Part shown: in pieces, positions 1 to 7,625 of the stretch
Layout of the letters: the number at the start of each line of letters is the position of its first letter
Position numbering within the stretch: position 1 is the first letter of the stretch
Source: DATBLY01 sp036555125
GTDB lineage: Bacteria > Actinomycetota > UBA4738 > HRBIN12
Direction: 5' to 3'
DNA length: 44,055 bases
NCBI GenBank assembly: GCA_036555125.1
Contig: DATBLY010000079.1
Location: forward strand, 1 to 44,055
Program-made: the position numbers and the translations under genes
Notes under the pieces: generated by a model
Told to the model about the DNA's origin: nothing
Databases searched by the model: none
What the model saw: only the letters and a program-made list of their open reading frames with translations

Positions 1-114
1 GAACGTCGGCAGTGCGATGGCGATCAGGATGCCGATGATCAGAACGACCACCATCAGCTCGATGAGGGTGAAGCCCTCCTCATCCTTGTTGCGCTCGATG
101 AAGCGCTTGAGCAT
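1..114 (-). CDS. Type IV prepilin, N-terminal part (runs off the window)
   Basis: This is the first 38 codons of a type IV prepilin; the rest lies left of position 1. The translation has a short charged leader ending in Gly14, then Phe15-Thr-Leu-Ile-Glu19 and a hydrophobic helix. That is the class III signal cut by prepilin peptidase between Gly14 and Phe15, with Glu19 as the conserved Glu5 of the mature pilin. The ATG at 114 follows a consensus AAGGAGG (124-130) at about 9 nt. It is the second prepilin in a row after the one at 268-798 and is read the same way, so it is probably another major or minor pilin of the same pilus. The C-terminal domain that would settle this is outside the window. 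Confidence 0.9.
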   Translation of the reverse strand, partial: MLKRFIERNKDEEGFTLIELMVVVLIIGILIAIALPTF

Positions 115-130
115 CTGCCTTCGCCTCCTT

Positions 131-169
131 CCCTTGGATCAGGCGCGCCCCCATGACGCGCTCCAAGGG
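131..169 (-). promoter_or_regulatory. Hairpin abutting the Shine-Dalgarno site of the first prepilin
   Basis: On the minus strand an outer stem CCCTTGG/CCAAGGG (163-169 with 131-137) encloses an inner GCGCG/CGCGC stem (157-161 with 143-147). Its 3' arm ends directly against the AAGGAGG of the prepilin at 1-114. There is no U tract, so it is not an intrinsic terminator. It may be an mRNA-stabilising or translation-control structure, or a processing site between the two pilin cistrons. Pairing is seen in the sequence; function is inferred. Confidence 0.4.
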
Positions 170-267
170 TGGTTTCGGTCCGACCTCGAGCCACCTTGAG
201 GGGTGCCTCGGCCGGATCTCGGAAGATGCCTCGAAGGGACTACTCGGGACCCGGTAGCCCGGACCCG

Positions 268-798
268 CTACCAACCACCGGCGGTGGGTGTGGTGGCGGT
301 CACGTTGCCGGGCGTCCCGGCCCACGTCGCCGAACAGTTGGCCGCCGTGGTCGTCGAGCCGTAGCGGGTCCCCGTGAGCGAGTCGACGATCAGGAAGCAC
401 GTCGTGGAGTTCGACATCCGAGCGGCGGCGAACTGGCTCGCGTTGGAGGCCACGCTGATCGAGCCCGTGCCTGCCCCGCTCACGCAGACGGGCGCACCGG
501 TCGAGACGGACGGGGTCCCGCCCGCCACGTAGCACTGGTTGTTCACGATCGTGACGATCCCTGTGGACGTCTCGTTCGCGCTCGTGAAGTTCGCCTGGTC
601 GGTGAACATGATCCTGGCGGCCAGGACGCTGTTGCGGAGATCGGACTGCGCCCCTCGGTCCTGGAATCGACCCTTGACGCCGATGTACGTGGGCAGGCCC
701 ATCACGATCAGGATCGCGAAGATCATCAGCACGACCATGAGCTCGATCAGGGTGAACCCCTGCTCGTCGTCGTTGAGCCGTTCCGTCAGTCGCCGCAT
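268..798 (-). CDS. Type IV prepilin (major or minor pilin)
   Basis: A 176-residue prepilin. Gly14-Phe15-Thr-Leu-Ile-Glu19 marks the prepilin peptidase site, followed by a hydrophobic assembly helix (about residues 15-40). The globular domain is rich in Ser, Thr, Ala and Gly and holds four cysteines in two likely pairs (Cys-X16-Cys and Cys-X21-Cys). Extracellular disulfides are typical of pilins. The ATG at 798 follows AAGGAGGT (806-813), a perfect anti-16S match at 7 nt, the strongest ribosome site I found in the window and fitting for an abundant protein. It lies downstream of pilC, separated by a 158-nt gap that holds a large inverted-repeat structure. Whether it is the major pilin cannot be told from sequence. 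Confidence 0.93.
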   Translation of the reverse strand: MRRLTERLNDDEQGFTLIELMVVLMIFAILIVMGLPTYIGVKGRFQDRGAQSDLRNSVLAARIMFTDQANFTSANETSTGIVTIVNNQCYVAGGTPSVSTGAPVCVSGAGTGSISVASNASQFAAARMSNSTTCFLIVDSLTGTRYGSTTTAANCSATWAGTPGNVTATTPTAGGW

Positions 799-827
799 CG
801 CTCGGACCTCCTTCCCACGAACCTCGA

Positions 828-845
828 GACCCCCTGGGTGGGGTC
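828..845 (-). promoter_or_regulatory. Small hairpin between the structured element and the pilin ribosome site
   Basis: GACCCC (828-833) pairs with GGGGTC (840-845) around a 6-nt loop. It lies directly downstream of the 848-946 element on the pilin mRNA and about 15 nt upstream of the Shine-Dalgarno site. No U tract follows. If the larger element is a riboswitch-like sensor, this is the natural place for an expression platform acting on translation. That role is inferred. Confidence 0.35.
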
Positions 846-847
846 GC

Positions 848-946
848 CTACGTACGCATCGGCAAGGAACGGCCCGGGGTTTACCCCCGGGCCGGGTTCC
901 AGCCGTTCGCCTGCTCGGGACGGGTGCCCGCCCGATACGTACGTAG
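848..946 (-). promoter_or_regulatory. Candidate structured leader RNA between pilC and the prepilin gene
   Basis: On the minus strand the arms CTACGTACGTATCGG (946-932) and CCGATGCGTACGTAG (862-848) pair over 15 uninterrupted positions, one of them a U.G wobble. Inside is a second long hairpin: GGAAC/GTTCC (900-896 with 870-866), a CC bulge, then GGCCCGGGG/CCCCGGGCC (893-885 with 879-871) closed by a GUAAA loop. The rest (931-901) can form one more short stem, giving a multi-branched fold. It sits in the 5' leader of the prepilin, where cyclic-di-GMP riboswitches occur in other bacteria, but it lacks the conserved core of the class I form as I know it. Alternatives are a MITE-like element or paired protein-binding sites, since TACGTACGTA (936-945) is itself palindromic. 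Confidence 0.5.
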
Positions 947-956
947 TCCTACCGGG

Positions 957-2177
957 TCATTGGATCAGCTTGATGATGTTGAACATCGGCATGTAGAGGG
1001 CGATCACGGCCGCGCCCACCGCGCCGCCGATGATCGCGATCAGCAGCGGCTCGATCAGCGAGGTCAGCGCGTCGACGGAGGCCTCCACCTCGTTGTCGTA
1101 GAAGTTCGCCACCTTGTCCAACATGGTGTCGATCTGGCCCGTCTCCTCGCCGACGGCCAGCATCTGCACGACCATCGGGGGGAAGATCGCGTGCTTGCTG
1201 AGCGGCTTCGCGATCGACTCGCCCTCCCGCACGCTGTTCTGGACGTCGGCCACCGCCTTCGCGATCACCCGGTTGTTCACGGTGTCCGTGACGATGTCGA
1301 GCGCCTGGAGGATCGGCACGCCCGACCGCAGCAGCATCCCCAACGTGCTCGAGAACCGGGAGAGCGCCGTCTTGTGGAAGAGCGAGCCGAACACCGGCAC
1401 CTTCAGCTTCAGCCGGTCGACCACCTCGCGCCCGTTCGCCGTGCGCTTGTACCGGTTGAAGAAGAACCGTGCGGCCACCGCGAGGAGGATGAAGACGTAC
1501 CAGTACTTCTTCATCATCTCCGACATCATCAGCAGGACGCGCGTCGGGAGCGGGAGCGTGCCACCCAGCTGGGCGTAGATGTTCTTGAACTGCGGGACGA
1601 CGAACAGCAGCATCGCCGACATGATCAGGACGACCAGGGCGACGACCGCGATGGGGTACGTCATGGCCGACTTGATCTTCTGGCGGAGGTGCACCTCGCG
1701 CTCCAAGAGGGACGCCAGGCGGAGCAGGACGTCGTCCAGGACGCCGCCCGTCTCGCCGGACTTGATCATCGCGATGTAGAGGTCGTTGAAGACCTTCGGG
1801 TGCTTCGCCATCGCCGCCGAGAGCGATGCGCCCTGCTCGACGTCGTTGCGCACGGCCTCGAGGACGCGAGCGAGCTCCTTGCTGTCGGTCTGCTCGGCCA
1901 GGATCGCCAGGCCACGCAGGATCGGCAGCCCCGAGTTCACCATCGTGGCGAACTGCCGGGAGAAGACCGAGAGCTCCTTCAGCTTGACCTTCGCCGGCCG
2001 GACGTTGATCTCGATGTTGAGGCCCTTCTTCTCCTTCCCCACCTCGAGGGGCGTGTAGCCCATCTCGCGGAGGCGGTCGAGGACGAGGCGCTCGTTGTCG
2101 GCGACCAGCGTGCCGCTGACCAGGTTCCCGGAACGGTCGCGGACCTTGTACTGATAGGTGTCAGGCATAGGAGTCAC
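957..2177 (-). CDS. pilC: PilC-like type IV pilus inner-membrane platform protein
   Basis: A 406-residue member of the PilC/GspF family, the membrane platform that couples the PilB and PilT motors to pilin insertion and removal. It has an N-terminal cytoplasmic region with the family's TYQYKVRD-type opening, then two GspF domains (roughly residues 70-190 and 270-400), each with hydrophobic segments. The conserved pattern of the first domain (FSRQFATMVNSGLPILRGL) recurs in the second (RFSSTLGMLLRSGVPILQAL). It overlaps the end of pilT. The long form starts at GTG 2177 (17-nt overlap), but ATG 2168 (8-nt overlap) gives the more usual MPDTYQYK start. A GGAGG lies upstream, nearer the GTG. Length is normal for the family. 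Confidence 0.95.
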   Translation of the reverse strand: MTPMPDTYQYKVRDRSGNLVSGTLVADNERLVLDRLREMGYTPLEVGKEKKGLNIEINVRPAKVKLKELSVFSRQFATMVNSGLPILRGLAILAEQTDSKELARVLEAVRNDVEQGASLSAAMAKHPKVFNDLYIAMIKSGETGGVLDDVLLRLASLLEREVHLRQKIKSAMTYPIAVVALVVLIMSAMLLFVVPQFKNIYAQLGGTLPLPTRVLLMMSEMMKKYWYVFILLAVAARFFFNRYKRTANGREVVDRLKLKVPVFGSLFHKTALSRFSSTLGMLLRSGVPILQALDIVTDTVNNRVIAKAVADVQNSVREGESIAKPLSKHAIFPPMVVQMLAVGEETGQIDTMLDKVANFYDNEVEASVDALTSLIEPLLIAIIGGAVGAAVIALYMPMFNIIKLIQ

Positions 2178-3333
2178 CGCCCATCATCATTCCTCCCATC
2201 GACATCGCGCTCCCGCCGTTGTCCGACGCCTGGATGAAGGCGGACCCGACGAGTCGCTGGAGCTCTTCCGGGTCGTGGCAACGCTCGAAGGCCATCTGCT
2301 GCGAGACGCGACCGGCCTTGACGTGCCCGGCCAGGGACATGTCCATCGTCTGCATCCCGTAGCGCCCACCGGCCTGCATCGCCGAGTAGATCTGGTGGAC
2401 CTTGCCCTCCCGGACCAGGTTCCGGATCCCGGGCGTGGCGACCAGGACCTCGGAAGCCACGACGCGTCCCTGCCCGTCGGCCGTCTGGATCAGCTGCTGC
2501 GTGACGACACCCTGCAGCGTGGTCGCGAGCTGGACCCGCACCTGCTGCTGCTGGTGCGGCGGGAAGACGTCGATGATGCGGTCGATCGTCTGGGGCGCGT
2601 CCTGCGTGTGGAGCGTCGCGAACACGAGGTGACCGGTCTCGGCGGCGGTGATCGCGGTCGAGATCGTCTCGAGGTCCCGCATCTCGCCGACGAGGATCAC
2701 GTCGGGGTCCTGCCGCAGGACGTGCTTGAGGGCCTGCCCGAACCCCTGCGTGTCGGCTCCGACCTCGCGCTGGTTGACGATGCACTTCTTGTGCTTGTGC
2801 AGGAACTCGATCGGATCCTCGACGGTCATGATGTGACCCGCCCGCTCGGTGTTCACGACGTCGATCATCCCGGCGAGGGTCGTCGACTTGCCCGAGCCCG
2901 TCGGACCGGTCACCACGACGAACCCGCGGGGGAACCGCGCGAGGTCGGCCACGACGGCCGGCAAGCCGAGCGTGTCGAGCGTCTTGATGTCGAAGGGGAT
3001 CAACCGGAACGCGGCGCCGATCGCGTCGCGCTGCTGGTAGACGTTCACGCGGAAGCGCGCCTTCCCCGGCAGCGAGTACGACATGTCCAGCTCGAGCTCC
3101 TGCTCGAACCGCTCGCGCAGCTTCTGCGGCAGGATCGCGTAGATCATCCCCTGCAGCGATCGTGGCGAGAGCATCGGGTAGTTCGGGAGCGCCTCGAGGT
3201 CCCCGTGGACGCGGACGGTGGGGGGAGCCCCCGCCGTGAGGTGCAGGTCCGAGCCCCCGACCTCCAGGAGCGCCGAGAGCAGCTCGGGGACGGGGATCTG
3301 AACGTCGTCGTTCTCGGGTACGACCGTGCTCAT
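2161..3333 (-). CDS. pilT: PilT-like pilus retraction ATPase
   Basis: A 390-residue hexameric secretion ATPase that depolymerises type IV pili, giving twitching or DNA uptake. Visible are Walker A GPTGSGKSTT, the Asp box (VEDPIEF), Walker B (DPDVILVGEMRD) and the His box (GHLVFATLHTQDA). It lacks the N-terminal MshEN domain and the four-Cys zinc site of PilB, which fits PilT rather than an extension ATPase. The ATG at 3333 follows the pilB stop by one base, so translation is probably coupled. The C-terminus ends in an odd Met/Gly-rich tail (SAMSMGGMMMGGDSYA). The tail overlaps the start of pilC in another frame, so it may partly reflect that overlap. Confidence 0.96.
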   Translation of the reverse strand: MSTVVPENDDVQIPVPELLSALLEVGGSDLHLTAGAPPTVRVHGDLEALPNYPMLSPRSLQGMIYAILPQKLRERFEQELELDMSYSLPGKARFRVNVYQQRDAIGAAFRLIPFDIKTLDTLGLPAVVADLARFPRGFVVVTGPTGSGKSTTLAGMIDVVNTERAGHIMTVEDPIEFLHKHKKCIVNQREVGADTQGFGQALKHVLRQDPDVILVGEMRDLETISTAITAAETGHLVFATLHTQDAPQTIDRIIDVFPPHQQQQVRVQLATTLQGVVTQQLIQTADGQGRVVASEVLVATPGIRNLVREGKVHQIYSAMQAGGRYGMQTMDMSLAGHVKAGRVSQQMAFERCHDPEELQRLVGSAFIQASDNGGSAMSMGGMMMGGDSYA

Positions 3334-3334
3334 C

Positions 3335-5017
3335 TCACTTCACCACCCTTGCGACCTCTTCGATGGAGGTTTGGCCCAAGCGGGCCTTCTCCAGACCGTC
3401 GTCGCGGAGCGTGACCATCCCCTGCTGCACCGCGACCCTCCTGATCTCATCGGCGGATGCACGGTCGACCGTGAGCCGCTCGATCTCTTCGCTCATCGGC
3501 ATGACCTCGTACAGCCCCGCCCGCCCGCGGAACCCCGTGTTCGAGCAGGCCGAACAGCCCACGGCCCGCCAGAGCTCCGTGATCTCGGGCCAGAGCCACT
3601 CGGGGTACCCGGCCTCGCTCAGCTCGGCCTGGTCGGGCTTGTACGACTCCTTGCAGCGCTCGCACAGCTTGCGGGCGAGCCTCTGCGCCACGACGGCGTC
3701 GATCGCCGACGCGACCAGGAACGTCTCCACCTCCATCTCGACCAGGCGAGAGATCGCCGATGGCGCGTCGTTCGTGTGGAGCGACGACAGGACGAGGTGT
3801 CCGGTGAGGGCGGCCTCGATCGCGATCGTGGCCGTCTCCTTGTCGCGGATCTCACCGATCAGCACGATGTCGGGGTCGGCCCGCAGGATCGAACGCAGCG
3901 CCGACGCGAACGTCAGCCCGGCCTTGGGGTTGACCTGGATCTGGTTGACACCGTTCAGCCGATACTCGACCGGGTCCTCGACCGTGATGATGTTGCGGTC
4001 CTCCTGGTTGAGGATGTTCAGCGTGGCGTACATCGTGGTCGACTTCCCCGAACCGGTCGGCCCGGTGACCAGGATCGCTCCGTACGGCTTGCGGAAGGAC
4101 GCTTCGAAGCGCTTGTACGCGTCGGCGAGGAAGCCGAGATCCTCGAGCTTCAGCAGCGCGTTCGACTTGTCCAGGACGCGGATCACGACCTTCTCGCCGT
4201 AGACGGTGGGGAGCGTCGCGACGCGCAGGTCGAGCTGGCGGCCGCCGACCCGCATGCTGATCCGTCCGTCCTGCGGCACGCGCTTCTCGGCGATGTTCAG
4301 GTCGGCCATGACCTTGAGCCGGCTGATCAGGCCGCCCTGGATGTTCTTGGGCGAATGCATCACGTCGTGGAGCACGCCGTCGACGCGGAACCGGACCCGG
4401 ACGTCGATCTCGTTGGGCTCGATGTGGACGTCGGAGGCGCGGTCCCCGACCGCCTGGGTCATGATCGCCTGGACAAGCTTGACGATCGGCGCCTCCTCGA
4501 CGGCGGCGTCCATCTGCTCGTCGTCGGTCTCGAGCTGTTCGGCCGCCTGGGTCGCGAGGGCTTCGACCTGCCCGTCCATGCCCGCGAAGCGCTGGATCGC
4601 CGCTTCGACGTCGGCGGCGGTCGCGACGACCGGCTGGACGTCGCGGTTCGTGATCGTGCGGATGTCGTCGAGGGCGTAGACGTTGGCCGGGTCGGACATC
4701 GCCACCAGGAGCTTCCCGTCGCGCTCCCCGATCGGGATCGCGCGGTACCTTCGGGCGAGGGCATCGGGGAGCAGCGTCGTGGAGCTCGGATCGATCTGGT
4801 AGTCGTTGAGGTCGACGAACTCGAGACCCACCTGTTCGGCGAGGGCACGGACCAGGTCGGACTCCTTGATCATCCCGAGGTCGATCAGGACCCGGCCCAG
4901 GGACTTCGGGGTCTTGCGGTGCTCCTCGAGCGCCTGCTCCAGCTGGGTAGACGTGATCAGACCCTGCTCGATCAGGATCTGTCCGAGCTGCTTCGCCTTC
5001 CGCTTGACGGTCGTCAT
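3335..5017 (-). CDS. pilB: PilB-like pilus extension ATPase
   Basis: A 560-residue assembly ATPase of the PilB/GspE family that powers pilus polymerisation from the cytoplasmic side of PilC. An N-terminal MshEN-type domain (about residues 1-150, a known c-di-GMP-binding fold in some relatives) is followed by an acidic linker and the ATPase core. The core has Walker A GPTGSGKSTT, the Asp box, Walker B (DPDIVLIGEIRD) and the His box (GHLVLSSLHTNDA). A C-terminal zinc site is formed by CERC and CSAC, which distinguishes extension from retraction motors. The ATG at 5017 lies 40 nt after the Roadblock-like gene. I cannot judge from sequence alone whether this copy binds c-di-GMP. Confidence 0.96.
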   Translation of the reverse strand: MTTVKRKAKQLGQILIEQGLITSTQLEQALEEHRKTPKSLGRVLIDLGMIKESDLVRALAEQVGLEFVDLNDYQIDPSSTTLLPDALARRYRAIPIGERDGKLLVAMSDPANVYALDDIRTITNRDVQPVVATAADVEAAIQRFAGMDGQVEALATQAAEQLETDDEQMDAAVEEAPIVKLVQAIMTQAVGDRASDVHIEPNEIDVRVRFRVDGVLHDVMHSPKNIQGGLISRLKVMADLNIAEKRVPQDGRISMRVGGRQLDLRVATLPTVYGEKVVIRVLDKSNALLKLEDLGFLADAYKRFEASFRKPYGAILVTGPTGSGKSTTMYATLNILNQEDRNIITVEDPVEYRLNGVNQIQVNPKAGLTFASALRSILRADPDIVLIGEIRDKETATIAIEAALTGHLVLSSLHTNDAPSAISRLVEMEVETFLVASAIDAVVAQRLARKLCERCKESYKPDQAELSEAGYPEWLWPEITELWRAVGCSACSNTGFRGRAGLYEVMPMSEEIERLTVDRASADEIRRVAVQQGMVTLRDDGLEKARLGQTSIEEVARVVK

Positions 5018-5057
5018 GCAGGGGTCCGGCGTCCGTTCGATCTAGGTCGATCCCTCG

Positions 5058-6017
5058 TCATGACTGAGCTTCGTCATCGGCGGCTTCTACCTGAAGCAGG
5101 CCCGAGAACTCTTTCGCCAGCAGGACGCGGTCCACCTCCGCGTCGGGCTCCAGCTCGAGGGACGCACCCGCGCGATCCCCGTCCGACGGCTTCCCCCCTT
5201 CGGGGGACGCGGACGGCTCGGCGACCGGCTCCGCCGGTCGCTCCTCGTCCTTCTTCCGCTTCTTCCCGTCCGGCGCGGCAGCTTCCCCTCGGTTCCGATC
5301 CGGGAGAGGTTCCGCCGGCTGCCTGCCCTCCGCGCCCGCGGCCGAGAGCTTCGGTTCGTCCTTGGCGTCCTTCGCCTCCTTCGCGCCCTTGGTGTCGCCC
5401 TTCGCCGCGGCCTTCGATCCCGATCCATCTCCGTTCTTCTCGTCCGCTCGCCCGTCGGCGCCCGTGGCCGTGGCGACCGGGGCGCCGGTGGCGGCCGCTC
5501 CCCGTTCGACGAGGCTCGGCGTCGCCGCGAGGTCGTTCTCCTCCGGCCTGGTCCCTCGGCTCCACGGACGGGGGTCCGCGCCCGCCGCGGCCGGCTCGAG
5601 CGGCGAGCCGGCGGGTGGGTGCAGCGATGTCCTCGGCTTGCCCGACAGCGACGCCGGGGATTCGGGGACCTTGAGCGTCTCCCGCCGGGTGCGTGCCTCC
5701 TCCGCCGCCATGAGCACCTGCTCAAGCTGATCCAGCAGCAGGCCGGGGCGCACGCCGATCCCGGCGATCGCGAAGGCGGCGTAGGGGCCGCGCCGTAGGT
5801 AGGCCCAGACCTCACCCGCGAACTCGACGAAGCTGCGCTCGGGCTCGCCGAGCGCGGCGAAGCGGAGCCACGACGGCTTGACGACGGACTCGTCCTCGGG
5901 GAACGAGCCGAGGATCAGCCCGTCCCGCGACAGGATGAGGCAGCCGCGCACGTCGGCAACGCCGCCCGCGATGCGATGCGCGAGCGAGGAGTAGTCGTCC
6001 ATCCTTACGGGAGGCAT
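5058..6017 (-). CDS. Roadblock/LC7-like domain protein with a long disordered tail
   Basis: A 319-residue protein. Residues 1-110 look like a Roadblock/LC7 fold: a first helix (SSLAHRIAGGVADV), a beta-hairpin (GCLILSRDGLILGSF), then a strand pair (VWAYLRRGPYAAFAIAG) and a long last helix (LLLDQLEQVLMAAEEA). Members such as MglB regulate small Ras-like GTPases; MglAB sets pilus polarity in Myxococcus. Residues about 115-285 are low-complexity, rich in Ala, Pro, Lys and Glu, and likely disordered. A short hydrophobic C-terminal stretch (VDRVLLAKEFSGLLQV) could be a docking motif. No MglA-type GTPase lies in the window. It precedes pilB in the same direction, suggesting a pilus-regulation role. 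Start at ATG 6017; ATG 6002 is also possible. Fold assignment is moderate; function is inferred. Confidence 0.7.
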   Translation of the reverse strand: MPPVRMDDYSSLAHRIAGGVADVRGCLILSRDGLILGSFPEDESVVKPSWLRFAALGEPERSFVEFAGEVWAYLRRGPYAAFAIAGIGVRPGLLLDQLEQVLMAAEEARTRRETLKVPESPASLSGKPRTSLHPPAGSPLEPAAAGADPRPWSRGTRPEENDLAATPSLVERGAAATGAPVATATGADGRADEKNGDGSGSKAAAKGDTKGAKEAKDAKDEPKLSAAGAEGRQPAEPLPDRNRGEAAAPDGKKRKKDEERPAEPVAEPSASPEGGKPSDGDRAGASLELEPDAEVDRVLLAKEFSGLLQVEAADDEAQS

Positions 6018-6095
6018 CGTCGGGGCGACGACGACCCTTGAGCGAGCGGCGCTCCGCGCGTCGGCGCCGGGCGCCCGCGTCTGCCTCCCGGGGGA

Positions 6096-7190
6096 TCAGC
6101 CCAGGCACTCGGCCTTGTCGGCCAGGAACGTGTCGTAGTCCACGCTGAACCGATGGGCCCCGTCGGCGCCGCAGAGCACGTAGTAGAGGTACGGCACGTC
6201 CGCGGGCGAGAGCGCCGCCCGCAGCGACGGCAGGCCCGGGCTCGCGATCGGCGTCGGCGGGAGGCCGCCGTGGATCCGGGTGTTGTACGGGCTGTCGTAC
6301 TCGAGGTCGGATGCCGACAGCTGGCCGTCCGGGGTCGGGTCGTCGTAGAGCAGTGTCGCGTCGATCCCCAGCGTCATCCCCTCGCGGAGCCGGTTGTAGA
6401 TCACCGCCGCGATCTTCGGACGGTCGCTCGGCACCCGCGCCTCCCGCTCGATCATCGACGCGATCACGACGATCTCGTACGGGGTCACGCCCAGGGCGTC
6501 GGCGTTCGTCCACGGGAGCCCGCCCGCCTCGGTCTCGAACTGATCGAGCATCGTCCGGATCAAGGCGTCGGCCGTCGCCTCGCCCTCCACGAACTCGTAG
6601 GTCTTCGGGAACAGGAACCCCTCGGCGGTGGCGGTGCCCTCGGGCAGGTACGGCGGGAGGGCGTAGGCGCCGCTCTCCGCCAGGCTCAGGAACTTCGCCT
6701 GGGGGATCCCCAGGTCCCGTTCGGCCCGTTCGGCCATCTGCGTCAGGCGATACCCCTCGGGGATCGTGATGTCCACGGTCGGCACCTCGGGCGGGGGCGC
6801 GCTGAGGACGTCGACGGCGGCCGCGATCGTCATGTTCGTGGTCAGCATGTGCGACCCGGCCCGGATCTCGTCGGCGCGACCGGTCCCGCGCAGCACCATG
6901 CTCCCGACCACCCCGTCGCACCGGATCACCCCGGCGTCCTTCAGGATCGTGAGCACCTCCCCCCCGGAGGCTCCGTCCGGGATCGTGACCTCGACGGGTT
7001 CCTGCGGGCCTTCGGCACCCTTGCATCGGCCGTAGTACGACCCGGCCACGACCACGGTCCCGACGATCACGAGGAAGACCACCAGGAGCCCGACGAGCCG
7101 CGCCCGGCGCGGCCGGTCGGTCGGCGGATGCCGGTCGGCCCGGCGGGCGGGGGCGTGATCCACGGGCTGGGAGGATAGCGACCGCGTCAC
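6096..7190 (-). CDS. mltG: Endolytic murein transglycosylase MltG (YceG family)
   Basis: A membrane-anchored peptidoglycan transglycosylase that cuts nascent glycan strands and so helps set chain length. A short basic cytoplasmic N-terminus leads to one membrane helix (RLVGLLVVFLVIVGTVVVAG). The extracytoplasmic part has a LysM-like region and then the catalytic YceG domain, with the Glu of ASMIEREARV as probable catalytic residue and the family patterns FLFPKTYEF, AAVIYNRL and SPYNTR....LPPTPIASPG. Four cysteines lie outside the membrane. I chose GTG 7190 because it makes a 4-nt GTGA overlap with ruvX; an upstream in-frame GTG at 7217 would add nine residues. The alaS-ruvX-mltG order is conserved in Actinomycetota. 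Confidence 0.93.
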   Translation of the reverse strand: MTRSLSSQPVDHAPARRADRHPPTDRPRRARLVGLLVVFLVIVGTVVVAGSYYGRCKGAEGPQEPVEVTIPDGASGGEVLTILKDAGVIRCDGVVGSMVLRGTGRADEIRAGSHMLTTNMTIAAAVDVLSAPPPEVPTVDITIPEGYRLTQMAERAERDLGIPQAKFLSLAESGAYALPPYLPEGTATAEGFLFPKTYEFVEGEATADALIRTMLDQFETEAGGLPWTNADALGVTPYEIVVIASMIEREARVPSDRPKIAAVIYNRLREGMTLGIDATLLYDDPTPDGQLSASDLEYDSPYNTRIHGGLPPTPIASPGLPSLRAALSPADVPYLYYVLCGADGAHRFSVDYDTFLADKAECLG

Positions 7191-7624
7191 GATCCGGGCC
7201 GCCGGCCGTCGAGCCACGCCTGGAGGATCACGGTCGCCGCCGTCCGGTCGACGACGCGGCGGCGCGCAGGCCCGTCCACGCCGGCCTCGCGGAGAGAGCG
7301 CTCGGCCTCGACCGTGGAGAGCCGCTCGTCCTGCAGCTCCACGGGGACCCCGAGCGCGGCCGACAGCGCCTCCGCGAACCGCTCCGCCTTGACCGCGCGC
7401 GGGCCGGATCCACCCGACATCGAACGCGGATGACCCACGACGACCACCGTCACGCCGTGCTCGCGGACGAGCGCCGCGATCGCCTTCAGGTCGGCGGGGG
7501 CGCCGGTCGGGACGTTCCCGAGGGGCACGGCGAGCCTCCGGTCGTCGTCGGAGATCGCGACCCCGATGCGGGCGTCGCCGAGATCCAGCCCGAGCGCCCG
7601 GCCCGGGCGACTGGTCTGACCCAT
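7187..7624 (-). CDS. ruvX: RuvX/YqgF, putative Holliday junction resolvase or 16S pre-rRNA nuclease
   Basis: A 145-residue RNase H-fold nuclease of the YqgF family, implicated in 16S rRNA 5'-end maturation and in Holliday junction resolution. The opening GLDLGDARIGVAIS carries the first catalytic Asp (Asp14). Further conserved blocks are VVVVGHPRSMSG, ELQDERLSTVEAE and a final VDRTAATVILQAWLD with another acidic residue. ATG 7624 was chosen because it lies one base past the alaS stop and gives a standard-length protein. The longer open frame to 7744 runs back inside alaS and looks like frame shadow. It ends in a 4-nt overlap with mltG. Confidence 0.93.
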   Translation of the reverse strand: MGQTSRPGRALGLDLGDARIGVAISDDDRRLAVPLGNVPTGAPADLKAIAALVREHGVTVVVVGHPRSMSGGSGPRAVKAERFAEALSAALGVPVELQDERLSTVEAERSLREAGVDGPARRRVVDRTAATVILQAWLDGRRPGS

Positions 7625-7625
7625 C

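Noticed and set aside
866..900. Rho-independent terminator between pilC and the pilin gene
   Set aside because: The hairpin is strong, but on the minus strand the 3' arm is followed by TTGCCGATG rather than a U run, and it is nested inside a larger helix.
848..946. Cyclic-di-GMP class I riboswitch as the identity of the pilin leader element
   Set aside because: Position fits, but the conserved core and tetraloop-receptor pattern of that class are not present as I know them. Kept as an unassigned structure.
3326..5674. A 782-codon plus-strand open frame, and similar long ones at 27347-30145 and 12549-14624
   Set aside because: Each lies opposite well-supported genes (pilB; pdxS with DUF3048; aspS) and has composition typical of a frame shadow.
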